DNA from: Pirellulaceae bacterium
Lineage (GTDB): Bacteria > Planctomycetota > Planctomycetia > Pirellulales > Pirellulaceae
Assembly: GCA_030681235.1 (NCBI GenBank)
Contig: JAUXWY010000494.1
Location: 1 to 44,966 of the forward strand
Length of the DNA stretch: 44,966 nt
Direction of reading: 5' to 3'
The translations under genes were made by a program, and so were the position numbers. Positions within the stretch are counted from its first letter, which is position 1. Each line of letters begins with the position of its first letter. Positions 16,218 through 24,351 of the stretch are shown here, piece after piece. Under the pieces are notes generated by a model. It made no database searches, was not told the DNA's origin, and saw only the letters and a list, made by a program, of their open reading frames with translations.

Positions 16218-17273
16218 TCAAGATCCTATTTGATCGACGCCGGCGACCGTTGGCAGGGGAGCGGCACCTGGCCGCCCGCTGAGGCAACAGTCCATCGGAC
16301 AAAAGTCATGATTGGCCGGGAGATTTCCCACAGCCAATCGCGGAGCCGTGTTTGTTCGCTCGCGAATCAAATCGCCTAAGGCCGCGACAAACTCGGGGTC
16401 GCTGCCGACGGTTGCAACACGTTGAAAGCCGACGCCTAACTCCTCGCACAGAGTCTTGGCTTCCGTATCCAAGTCATAGAGGACTTCCAAGTGATCCGAG
16501 ACAAACCCAATCGGAACGACCAACACTTGCTGAAGTTGGTCGTTCGTGTGCAATTGGCGGATTCGCTCGGAGATATCGGGTTCCAGCCAAGGCTGAGACG
16601 GCGGGCCACTGCGGCTCTGATAGACCAATTCCCAATGAGTCGGTGGCACGCCCACTTGTTCCGCCACCAAGCGACTGGCTTCTCGCAATTGCGCTACGTA
16701 AGCCGAGTTCGCCGCCATCGCGTTGGGGATACTATGTGCACAGAACAAGACTCGTCCGTTGCCGCGCTGTTCCGGTGCCCACGATTGGTAGAATTCCGCC
16801 GTGCGACGCGAGATCGGTTGGATGAAACCTGGATGATTGTAGAAAACTCGCAACTTGTGAATGACCAAACCTCCGCCGACTTGCTCCAGTGCTCTCGCCA
16901 AGTCCTCCCGATATTGCCGACATCCGGAATAACAACTGAAGGCACTTGTCATCAGCGCCAAGCATCGCTGCACTCCGTTGGCTTTCATCTCGCGGAGCGT
17001 ATCGGCCAGCAGCGGGTGCCAATTCCGATTTCCCCAATAGATCGGCAAATTTGGGCCAGCTGATTGCAAGTGCGATTCAAGCGCCGTTTTCAAGCCGAGG
17101 TTTTGTTGGTTGATCGGGCTGACGCCGCCAAAATGGTTGTAGTGTTCGGCGACTTCCAGTATCCGCTCGTGAGGCACGTTTTTGCCACGCAAAACGTTTT
17201 CTAGAAACGGAATCACGTCTGCCGGGCCGTTGGGGCCACCAAAGGAGACCAGGAGAACTGCATCGTAACTCAA
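16218..17273 (-). CDS. hemH: Ferrochelatase
   Basis: This 351-residue enzyme inserts ferrous iron into a porphyrin in haem synthesis. Family signatures are LLVSFGGPNGPADVIPFLENV at the start, the TSAFSCYSGCRQYREDL porphyrin-lip region, the catalytic-histidine motif FCAHSIP (His180), and GFVSDHLEVLYDLD (Glu263). It belongs to the monofunctional, soluble bacterial type; there is no membrane-anchoring tail. Near the C-terminus CPMDCC (Cys325, Cys329, Cys330) recalls the cluster-ligating cysteines of iron-sulphur ferrochelatases, though spacing differs. It lies between the halogenase-like gene (21-base gap) and the CbiX-like gene. Whether it acts on protoporphyrin or coproporphyrin is not resolved. 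Confidence 0.95.
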   Translation of the reverse strand: MSYDAVLLVSFGGPNGPADVIPFLENVLRGKNVPHERILEVAEHYNHFGGVSPINQQNLGLKTALESHLQSAGPNLPIYWGNRNWHPLLADTLREMKANGVQRCLALMTSAFSCYSGCRQYREDLARALEQVGGGLVIHKLRVFYNHPGFIQPISRRTAEFYQSWAPEQRGNGRVLFCAHSIPNAMAANSAYVAQLREASRLVAEQVGVPPTHWELVYQSRSGPPSQPWLEPDISERIRQLHTNDQLQQVLVVPIGFVSDHLEVLYDLDTEAKTLCEELGVGFQRVATVGSDPEFVAALGDLIRERTNTAPRLAVGNLPANHDFCPMDCCLSGRPGAAPLPTVAGVDQIGS

Positions 17274-17294
17274 AGACGACTCTCTATAAATAAA

Positions 17295-18653
17295 TTAGCA
17301 CAGGAAGGCGTTTGGCACGTTTTCGTCCGGCGCGGACATCGGATCGGACATCGAGCAGTCGCGACCCATCGCCCGGGACTTCTCGATCCATGGATCTAGG
17401 TCATCGAAGATTCGTCCTGGTTCGCCCTCGAACACTTTTCCGATCAACAGATCGGTCAAGTTTTGTCCATAATGCGGATACTGTTTCATGAACGCACCGA
17501 AGCTGAACTCGTTGCAATAAAACGCATGAACCAGTTTGCGAATCCAGTGCACCCCCTGATCAAACTGTGGCGTCCATCGTCCGAGTTGTTTCGCCGACAC
17601 GTCGTTGTTCCTTAGCCCTTCAATAATCGCGTCGGCCGCCCATTCTCCGCTCTTGAGCGCCAAATACACGCCGGACGAATAAACCGGGTCGATAAACCCA
17701 TACGCATCGCCGACCAACACCCACCCGTCACCTGCCCGTTGTGTCGTGGTGTAGGAAAACTCTTTAGCCACACGCAGTGTCGTCGTCAGCGTCGCATTTT
17801 CGAGGCGTTTCTTCACGCCGGGGCAGCGTTCGCGTAACCATTCGAACCGTACCTCCGGTGACATGCCCACTTTTAAAAGATAATCGTTGTCGCCAACCGC
17901 TCCGACACTGACCCGTCCGTCGCTCAGCGGGATGTACCAGAACCAAGCCTGCTTGTCTTCCGTATGCAGAATGCACGTGACTTCTGGTTCATCAATGGCG
18001 TTCCGTTCAGCGTCCGAGAAGTAACCCCAGATGGCCGCTTTCTTCAGCTTCGGATCGACGTTGATCAGTCCAAGTCGATTCGCGATCAAAGCTTGCTGGC
18101 CGGAAGCGTCGACCAAGACCTTTGTCCGTACAACGTGTCGAGAGCCGTCCGGTGATTGCAACGTCACTTCGTGCCATTCTTCGCCGTAGGGGTGCAAGCG
18201 AAAGTCGATGACCCGGGTCATATCGCGGCAGTCCGTCCCGTGTTTCGCGGCCGTGTCGAACAGCAAACAATCCAGTTCGGCTCGTTCTACGTGCCAAGTC
18301 ATCGCGGACGACCGTGGTTCGTGTTCGGCAAAAATAAAGGCTCGAGATTCTTTGCCATCGCCGTTTACAAATTGAACGCCGTACTTTCGGGTGAAGGCAA
18401 TTCGACGAAAGTCCTCCAAAACCCCGAGCCGCTCGAATGTCCAGTAGGTTTCCGGCATCAAGCTCTCGCCGACGTGAAATCGGGGCATCGGATCGCGATC
18501 GACCAACAAAGTCTTCCAACCTTGTTGAGCAACGAGCGCTGCGGCCGTCCCACCACCCGGACCAGAACCGATCACGACACAATCATAGGACTCATTAATG
18601 GGACCAGAACTTCGAGGTTGACTTTTAGGCTCCTGGCCAGGATCAAGGACCAT
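17295..18653 (-). CDS. Flavin-dependent halogenase-like oxidoreductase
   Basis: The 452-residue protein binds FAD through GSGPGGG (30-36 region) and the GDAYGFIDPVYSSG motif (315-328). PRFHVGESLMP (57-67) and the WFWYIP motif (237-242, i.e. WxWxIP) are those of flavin-dependent halogenases and their relatives; Lys90 in TRKYG is a candidate for the conserved catalytic lysine. It could halogenate an unknown substrate or act as a halogenase-fold oxidoreductase/reductase (geranylgeranyl-reductase relatives share the fold). It is followed 21 bases later by hemH, so a tetrapyrrole or quinone-related role is also possible. No flavin reductase or biosynthetic cluster is adjacent. Confidence 0.8.
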   Translation of the reverse strand: MVLDPGQEPKSQPRSSGPINESYDCVVIGSGPGGGTAAALVAQQGWKTLLVDRDPMPRFHVGESLMPETYWTFERLGVLEDFRRIAFTRKYGVQFVNGDGKESRAFIFAEHEPRSSAMTWHVERAELDCLLFDTAAKHGTDCRDMTRVIDFRLHPYGEEWHEVTLQSPDGSRHVVRTKVLVDASGQQALIANRLGLINVDPKLKKAAIWGYFSDAERNAIDEPEVTCILHTEDKQAWFWYIPLSDGRVSVGAVGDNDYLLKVGMSPEVRFEWLRERCPGVKKRLENATLTTTLRVAKEFSYTTTQRAGDGWVLVGDAYGFIDPVYSSGVYLALKSGEWAADAIIEGLRNNDVSAKQLGRWTPQFDQGVHWIRKLVHAFYCNEFSFGAFMKQYPHYGQNLTDLLIGKVFEGEPGRIFDDLDPWIEKSRAMGRDCSMSDPMSAPDENVPNAFLC

Positions 18654-18900
18654 CAGACTCGTTCTCCAAAAAACATCTTTTTCGCACGGCTACTTGTTGG
18701 CGAAAAATGGGCCGCTAGAACACCTGCAGCTCGCAGGAAAGTGTTGCCGACCGCTCCTTGATCTTACCTGCAACTCCGTCAGGTGACAAATCACGCATCC
18801 ACCGGCGAGACGATAAAGACCGTAATGCGAACAGAAAATTCACTTCCCCGCTGGAGAGACGGGAAATCGGTGGGGCAATCAAGCTCGTGGCAAAGGCCGT

Positions 18901-19248
18901 TTAGCTCTTGGCGTAAGCTTTGCGCGGGGGGGAAATAACACCCAGCGACGCGCCGCTGACTTTGGCGTAGCGTTCTTTCGAGCCATCTTCCAAGTAGCGG
19001 AAGCCGACGCGGGTCGGTTTGCGAGTTTGGGGGCAAATCACCATGACATTCGACGCGTCGACGGGCATTTCCATGTGCAAACGACCACCTTGTGGGTTGC
19101 GTTGGCTCTTGCGGACATGCTTGTAAACCATGTTCACGCCTTCCACGACAATCCGTCCGTTTTCGTGGTTGACCGACGAAACGCGAGCCACTTTCCCAGC
19201 AGCTTCGCCACAAATCACTTTAACAGTATCGCCGGTATGAATCTTCAT
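18901..19248 (-). CDS. rplX: Ribosomal protein L24
   Basis: The 115-residue protein has the KOW fold of bacterial L24/uL24: IHTGDTVKVICGEAAGKVARV (KOW), NRIVVEGVN-like NGRIVVEGVNMVYKHVR and the conserved GGRLHMEMPVDASNVMVI block, followed by PTRVGFRYLEDGSKERYAK. L24 binds near the 5' end of 23S rRNA and initiates large-subunit assembly. In most bacteria the gene sits between rplN and rplE in the spc operon, but here it stands alone between the halogenase-like gene and mdh, with no other ribosomal gene in the window. Confidence 0.95.
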   Translation of the reverse strand: MKIHTGDTVKVICGEAAGKVARVSSVNHENGRIVVEGVNMVYKHVRKSQRNPQGGRLHMEMPVDASNVMVICPQTRKPTRVGFRYLEDGSKERYAKVSGASLGVISPPRKAYAKS

Positions 19249-19510
19249 TACGAAACTCGCTGGAAAACATTTGTGCTGGAAAACACGTGTCGGGCGGGAA
19301 AACGCCCCAAAAACCTTCGAAAGTCAGCCATTTCCCGTGTTTGTTAGGATTGACCGACCGAAACATCGATCAACAAAAACTGGAAACCACACGTTCCCTG
19401 TGCCTTCGAAAATCGGCCTCGTATGATCCCCAACCATTGCCAGATTGTCAAGTGGCAGTTTTCTGAGTTCCGCGGCGTTCCGATTTGGGCGAGTCTGGCT
19501 TTGTAAAATC
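19249..19510. other. Leader region upstream of rplX
   Basis: No gene is seen. On the minus strand a GGGGCGTTTTCCCGCCC segment near 19290-19307 could form a small hairpin in the rplX leader. A second, unrelated element follows at 19511. No clear -10/-35 pair was assigned. Confidence 0.35.
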
Positions 19511-19650
19511 CGAGAACTCGTAACGATATCGGTTTAGCAGGCGCTGGTGTACCGGCTTCAGCCGGCGGGAGGCGTGAAAACGCTCTTTTCAGCTCCCGGC
19601 CGGCTGAAGCCGGTACACCAGCGCCCGCTCAATTGCCTTTGTACGCTAAG
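19511..19650. repeat. Second copy of the long-stem palindromic element
   Basis: A perfect 26-bp stem (19541-19566 with 19599-19624, containing GCTGGTGTACCGGCTTCAGC) surrounds a 32-base loop. The outer flanks (CGAGAAC...ATCGGTTTAGCA on the left, CAATTGCCTTTGTACG on the right) match the flanks of the 12673-12889 element in inverted orientation, while the loop TGAAAACGCTCTTTT keeps the same orientation as there. It is therefore the same element, with its loop flipped relative to the flanks. Confidence 0.9.
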
Positions 19651-19659
19651 TCCAATAGG

Positions 19660-19689
19660 GCAGGCACTCGCGTTTCGGCAAGTGCCTGC
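19660..19689 (-). terminator. Inverted repeat downstream of mdh, possible terminator
   Basis: GCAGGCACT (19660-19668) and AGTGCCTGC (19681-19689) form a perfect 9-bp stem with a 12-base loop, starting 36 bases after the mdh stop codon. No T-run follows on the minus strand, so termination would have to be factor-assisted; it may only stabilise the mRNA. Confidence 0.35.
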
Positions 19690-19725
19690 ATGTTGGAGGT
19701 GTAGCTGGAGTAAAAATCCGAGAGA

Positions 19726-20751
<1,026 letters not shown>

Positions 20752-20760
20752 GGTGACGAT

Positions 20761-22299
20761 TCAACTTCTCCGACCGACCCCGCGGAGGCCAAAAATCAGT
20801 AGAAACAACAGGCCCGCCCCCACTGGGATCAGCAATAATCCGCTGATGGGCCAGGTTGTGGAAGGCTCGGCGGGTGGACCGGACAGCTGCACATTGCTGG
20901 AAACGAGCAGCGGAGCCCATTGGTCCACGCCGGCCTCTTGGCTACGAAGTGATTGGTAGCTCCATAGTTTGAACAACAGCCCGTCGCCGTTGACCCATTG
21001 TCGAACATCGTCGCCGACCGCGAGGCCCTCGGGTAGCTTGGTCGTGGCAATCACAATTGGAAAATGTTGTTGATACGTAATTTGGCGTTTTTCGTCGAAC
21101 TTCAACCGCAGCGGTCGCGGCAATTGGATCACGCCGTGCAACAGAAAATACTCGGTGATGCCCAATTGAGTGGCGCGGTCGTCTGCTTCGCTGGGGACTC
21201 TCGTGACCTGTTTGATCGTGGCGTGAATTCGAAACGATTGACCGACGAGTTGCTGCGGTTGGCGAATCAAGTCAGTCAGCGGCAGTTCGGTTGCTGCGGG
21301 CGGCGAGAATTTTGAACTGGCTCGAAGCAGTTGATAAAACGGCTCGTTGTCGCTTGCCAGCAGCGGTCGCCGTTGGCTCTTTGCCAACGAGTCCCACAAA
21401 CCAAGGTCAAAACCTTCGCTACCGAGCATCGCCCATGTTTGGGCCGTGCTTTGCCGCGAACGGGTGCGCTCGGTCGGTTGCGGAGTTGGAGCCGGCGAGG
21501 AAGAACGGGATTCGGAGAGCTCCAATAGCCAAAGCAGTGAGTGAATGTTTTTCTCGGGCCACTCGATTCGCTTCGTGATACCCGTTGGCAATGGAGCTTC
21601 GGCCGAAGTATCGGGCGATGGTTCGTTGACGAGCGCTTCAGCTGCCGTCACTTCCAACCGTTTTTCGCCCAATCCAAAGACGAGGGCCGACGCGTGCAGT
21701 GTCGGTCCCGCAGCGTCAGGCTGCCATTCCATTCGACCGTCTTCCAACGTTTGCCAAGGCAAGTTGGTCCAAAGGGCCGGCACATTTTGCGTCAAGATTC
21801 GGACCGATCGAGCGGACGATGTTGCTTCTGCTTCATCCGGTCGAACCAGGCATTCGTAGATCGAAAGAAGATGGACGTCGCCGGGACCTTCGTTTGGTTC
21901 TGACGATGGGATACCCAGGTCGGCGGTTGAATTCGGAAGTGTGTGCTGAACGATTCGTTCGACGGTTCCCGAAATTCGGGCAACGCGGAGCGAGGGACGT
22001 TGCGGCAGCAGCCGAAAGGGACGATCACTGACTTGGTGGAGAGCCAATTGCAAATCCGAGTCTCTCACAAACAAACGATTTTCCGCGAGCAAGCGCCCGT
22101 ACTCGCTGGGTTCCAAGCCCAGCAGATCCGCAACGCGATCGTCGTCGACTTGAGCATGGCGTTCGCTCGCAGCGAAGGCACCGACCCAGGCGACCCCCAA
22201 GAGCAGCGTCATAAGCAGAACGACGGGGGCGCGACGGACGGCCTTGAGTTTGTTTGCTTTTGTCGGCCTTGAGTTTGGCGAAAGACTAGGATTGCTCAT
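20761..22299 (-). CDS. Membrane-anchored protein with OB-like modules, unknown function (A)
   Basis: The ATG at 22299 with an AGGAGA Shine-Dalgarno gives 512 residues; the start overlaps the upstream gene's end by 14 bases, implying translational coupling. One hydrophobic segment near 24-44 (VVLLMTLLLGVAWVGAF) and one at the C-terminus (SGLLLIPVGAGLLFLLIFGL) would place the bulk outside the cytoplasm. Two regions (about 105-175 and 375-480) look like small beta modules beginning RISGTVERIV and RIHATIKQVTRV; the latter block, with EYFL and LLFKLWSYQS...APLLVSSNVQL, resembles the C-terminal module of the neighbouring protein (B). No known domain is recognised; function unknown. A longer frame to 22377 is not supported. 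Confidence 0.8.
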   Translation of the reverse strand: MSNPSLSPNSRPTKANKLKAVRRAPVVLLMTLLLGVAWVGAFAASERHAQVDDDRVADLLGLEPSEYGRLLAENRLFVRDSDLQLALHQVSDRPFRLLPQRPSLRVARISGTVERIVQHTLPNSTADLGIPSSEPNEGPGDVHLLSIYECLVRPDEAEATSSARSVRILTQNVPALWTNLPWQTLEDGRMEWQPDAAGPTLHASALVFGLGEKRLEVTAAEALVNEPSPDTSAEAPLPTGITKRIEWPEKNIHSLLWLLELSESRSSSPAPTPQPTERTRSRQSTAQTWAMLGSEGFDLGLWDSLAKSQRRPLLASDNEPFYQLLRASSKFSPPAATELPLTDLIRQPQQLVGQSFRIHATIKQVTRVPSEADDRATQLGITEYFLLHGVIQLPRPLRLKFDEKRQITYQQHFPIVIATTKLPEGLAVGDDVRQWVNGDGLLFKLWSYQSLRSQEAGVDQWAPLLVSSNVQLSGPPAEPSTTWPISGLLLIPVGAGLLFLLIFGLRGVGRRS

Positions 22300-23938
22300 G
22301 TGACTTCTCCTGCAACTGTTGCTGGGAGGCAAGTTCACGCAGCGACTCTCCGGTGCTGGGGACCTGAGTCCGATCAAGCCAATCGACTTGAGCAGACTCG
22401 CGTTTACGTGCTCCCAGCGGATTGGCGGAGCGATAGCGGGTCGAGTACCAACCGGCCGTTGCCAATCCTACGGCCAACAGCGAGATGCCAGCGATCACCA
22501 TGATCCATTGGCTGGAGTCCAGTGTGGTTTGGGGGGTATCCGGTCGCAGTTCCGTCAATTCCACGGTATCGGTCACGAGCAACGGACAGACGGCGGTCTT
22601 CCCACTGTTGGTCGTGTAGGGGTAGAGCTTGAAGAACAATGCCTCGACGGACGCCATTCGCCGGGGATCCGGAGTTGATTCTGCCATCTGTTTCAGTGTC
22701 GCATCGGAAGTGCAGTAAATGCAGTACGGCCCTTGGCCGCTAACAGCCGGTTGTAGCCACACCACAGCGTATTCGTCTGCGGCCATGGACTTCGCAACAA
22801 CGGGGTCGGACTGTCGAACCAATTCGACGCGGCGAATGGTACCAGTCAGTCGAACACGGTGGCCGCGAAACGCGTTGGGCTGTCCCAGCAAGTTTTGTCG
22901 AGTGATCAGCTCGGCTTTTTCAGGACGCGGCTCGTTGGACGAACGCGGTCGAGCGTTTTGCACGAATCGCAACCATGCGGCACGCTCTTCCGGACGGCCC
23001 AAGCGACTACCGTCGGCGATGGTGCTCAACAGATGCGGGTCCAGAAACTTCTCGCCGAGTAGTTTCCAATGATTGCGGTTGGCGACGGCCTCCGACAGCC
23101 GCAACGATTGGATCGTCGGTGTGGGCGCTTCGGGCGACTCCGCATAGTCGCCCGATTGAATCCGTGGATTCCAAAAAATCGCCAGCCAACGCGAGTGGTC
23201 CGTGATGGCCTGGGCATCGGCGATACTGATCGCTGTGGGCAAATCAAACAGCGGCCGAGTCATGGCGGATGGATTGAGGCTTGGCAGTCCCTCTTCCGGT
23301 CCCTCTTCCGCGATTTCGGTTTCCGCGATTGCGTCTGTACCGAGATCGGAATTCGAACCGTCAACATCCAGAGGATCGGCGTTTCCAGATCCCATTTCGG
23401 GACCGTCGCGGAGAGCAATCGCGTTGAGTTGTTGATCGAGACGTTGGCGAAGGTTCGTTAACTTGGTCAGTGCCGAACGCAAGATGGGTTCCGCCGCGAC
23501 GTTTGGGACGAGGTCCGTGGACCATTGATGGACCGCGTCGACGAAGGCAAATTTCTGTTCGGGCGTCAAACGGTCCAATGCCGTTTTCCAATACACGGCT
23601 TCCAGCGAGAGTGGCAACCTGGGCAATGTTTCGGCGGCTGCCATGGGATTGGGCCAGATCGGATTGAAATCATGTGGCTCGGTCACTGCGGGAAGCGGCT
23701 GCGGCTGATCCGTTTCTGGAGCCGAGTCGTCGCCCGATGGAAGATCGTTTTGTTGGGCCTCATCCATGGCAAAGAGCCACCGCCACGTCTCGGGTCGGCC
23801 CGCGTATTGCATGCACCACACCACTGCAAAAAGCGACCCCACCAACATCATGAGCTTGATCTGCACCTTCCGCGAACCATAATTTGGGGCACGACGCGGG
23901 GAGTCAGGGTCCAGGAAACGGAACGACTGCTGTGGCAT
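22286..23938 (-). CDS. Membrane-anchored protein with OB-like module, unknown function (B)
   Basis: Starting at the ATG at 23938, the 550-residue protein has a membrane segment near 25-44 (LMMLVGSLFAVVWCMQYA), a long acidic, Pro-rich middle and a C-terminal membrane segment (WIMVIAGISLLAVGLATAGWY) followed by a short basic tail. Before the last segment a module RVRLTGTIRRVELV...EYAVVWLQP...FFKLYPYTTNSGK...CPLLVTDTVELTEL parallels protein A, so the two look like diverged tandem paralogues in one operon. The GPYCIYCTSD motif has two Cys that may be disulphide-bonded outside the cytoplasm. It faces away from the ExbB/ExbD operon across a 413-base gap. Function unknown. Confidence 0.8.
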   Translation of the reverse strand: MPQQSFRFLDPDSPRRAPNYGSRKVQIKLMMLVGSLFAVVWCMQYAGRPETWRWLFAMDEAQQNDLPSGDDSAPETDQPQPLPAVTEPHDFNPIWPNPMAAAETLPRLPLSLEAVYWKTALDRLTPEQKFAFVDAVHQWSTDLVPNVAAEPILRSALTKLTNLRQRLDQQLNAIALRDGPEMGSGNADPLDVDGSNSDLGTDAIAETEIAEEGPEEGLPSLNPSAMTRPLFDLPTAISIADAQAITDHSRWLAIFWNPRIQSGDYAESPEAPTPTIQSLRLSEAVANRNHWKLLGEKFLDPHLLSTIADGSRLGRPEERAAWLRFVQNARPRSSNEPRPEKAELITRQNLLGQPNAFRGHRVRLTGTIRRVELVRQSDPVVAKSMAADEYAVVWLQPAVSGQGPYCIYCTSDATLKQMAESTPDPRRMASVEALFFKLYPYTTNSGKTAVCPLLVTDTVELTELRPDTPQTTLDSSQWIMVIAGISLLAVGLATAGWYSTRYRSANPLGARKRESAQVDWLDRTQVPSTGESLRELASQQQLQEKSHEQS

Positions 23939-24351
23939 GGAGACACTCGACCAAAGAACGCAACCCTGCATTAGCAGGATTGGGTCGTGAACAGAAACCG
24001 AGAAAACGTGCGGAAGCCGCCGTGGGTAGTGTACCAAACTTCCGCCTAGTTGATAGAATTGATACGAGCGATGCAGTCGCACCTGTCGCCCTGGGCGGCC
24101 TTTTCCAAGTGTGATTGCAACCGAATTGGTTCATGTTTTGGTTATGATGTGCGAAAGCGAATACCAGCCAGGGAACTGTTTGCTGACCGAGGAGCCGGGA
24201 ATTGCCGCGAAATGCTATAAGCCAACTACAAACGGGTTCGAACCTTGGCGGTCTTTCGGAAGGTCTTCCCGGGTTGCAGTTGGGCTCCACTCGGGCGACT
24301 TTGATCCATGTCGTCGGTGATAAGACAGTCGGGTGGTGGATTTTTCGGCCA
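23939..24351. other. Divergent intergenic region between the protein A/B operon and the ExbB/ExbD operon
   Basis: No gene is supported, although an open frame runs through from 24202 into the downstream gene. A small perfect hairpin CCTGCattaGCAGG is at 23965-23978. TTGCAA at 24115 and TATGAT at 24143 are 22 bases apart, too far for a standard promoter. This region must contain the promoters for both divergent operons, so shared control is possible. Confidence 0.45.
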
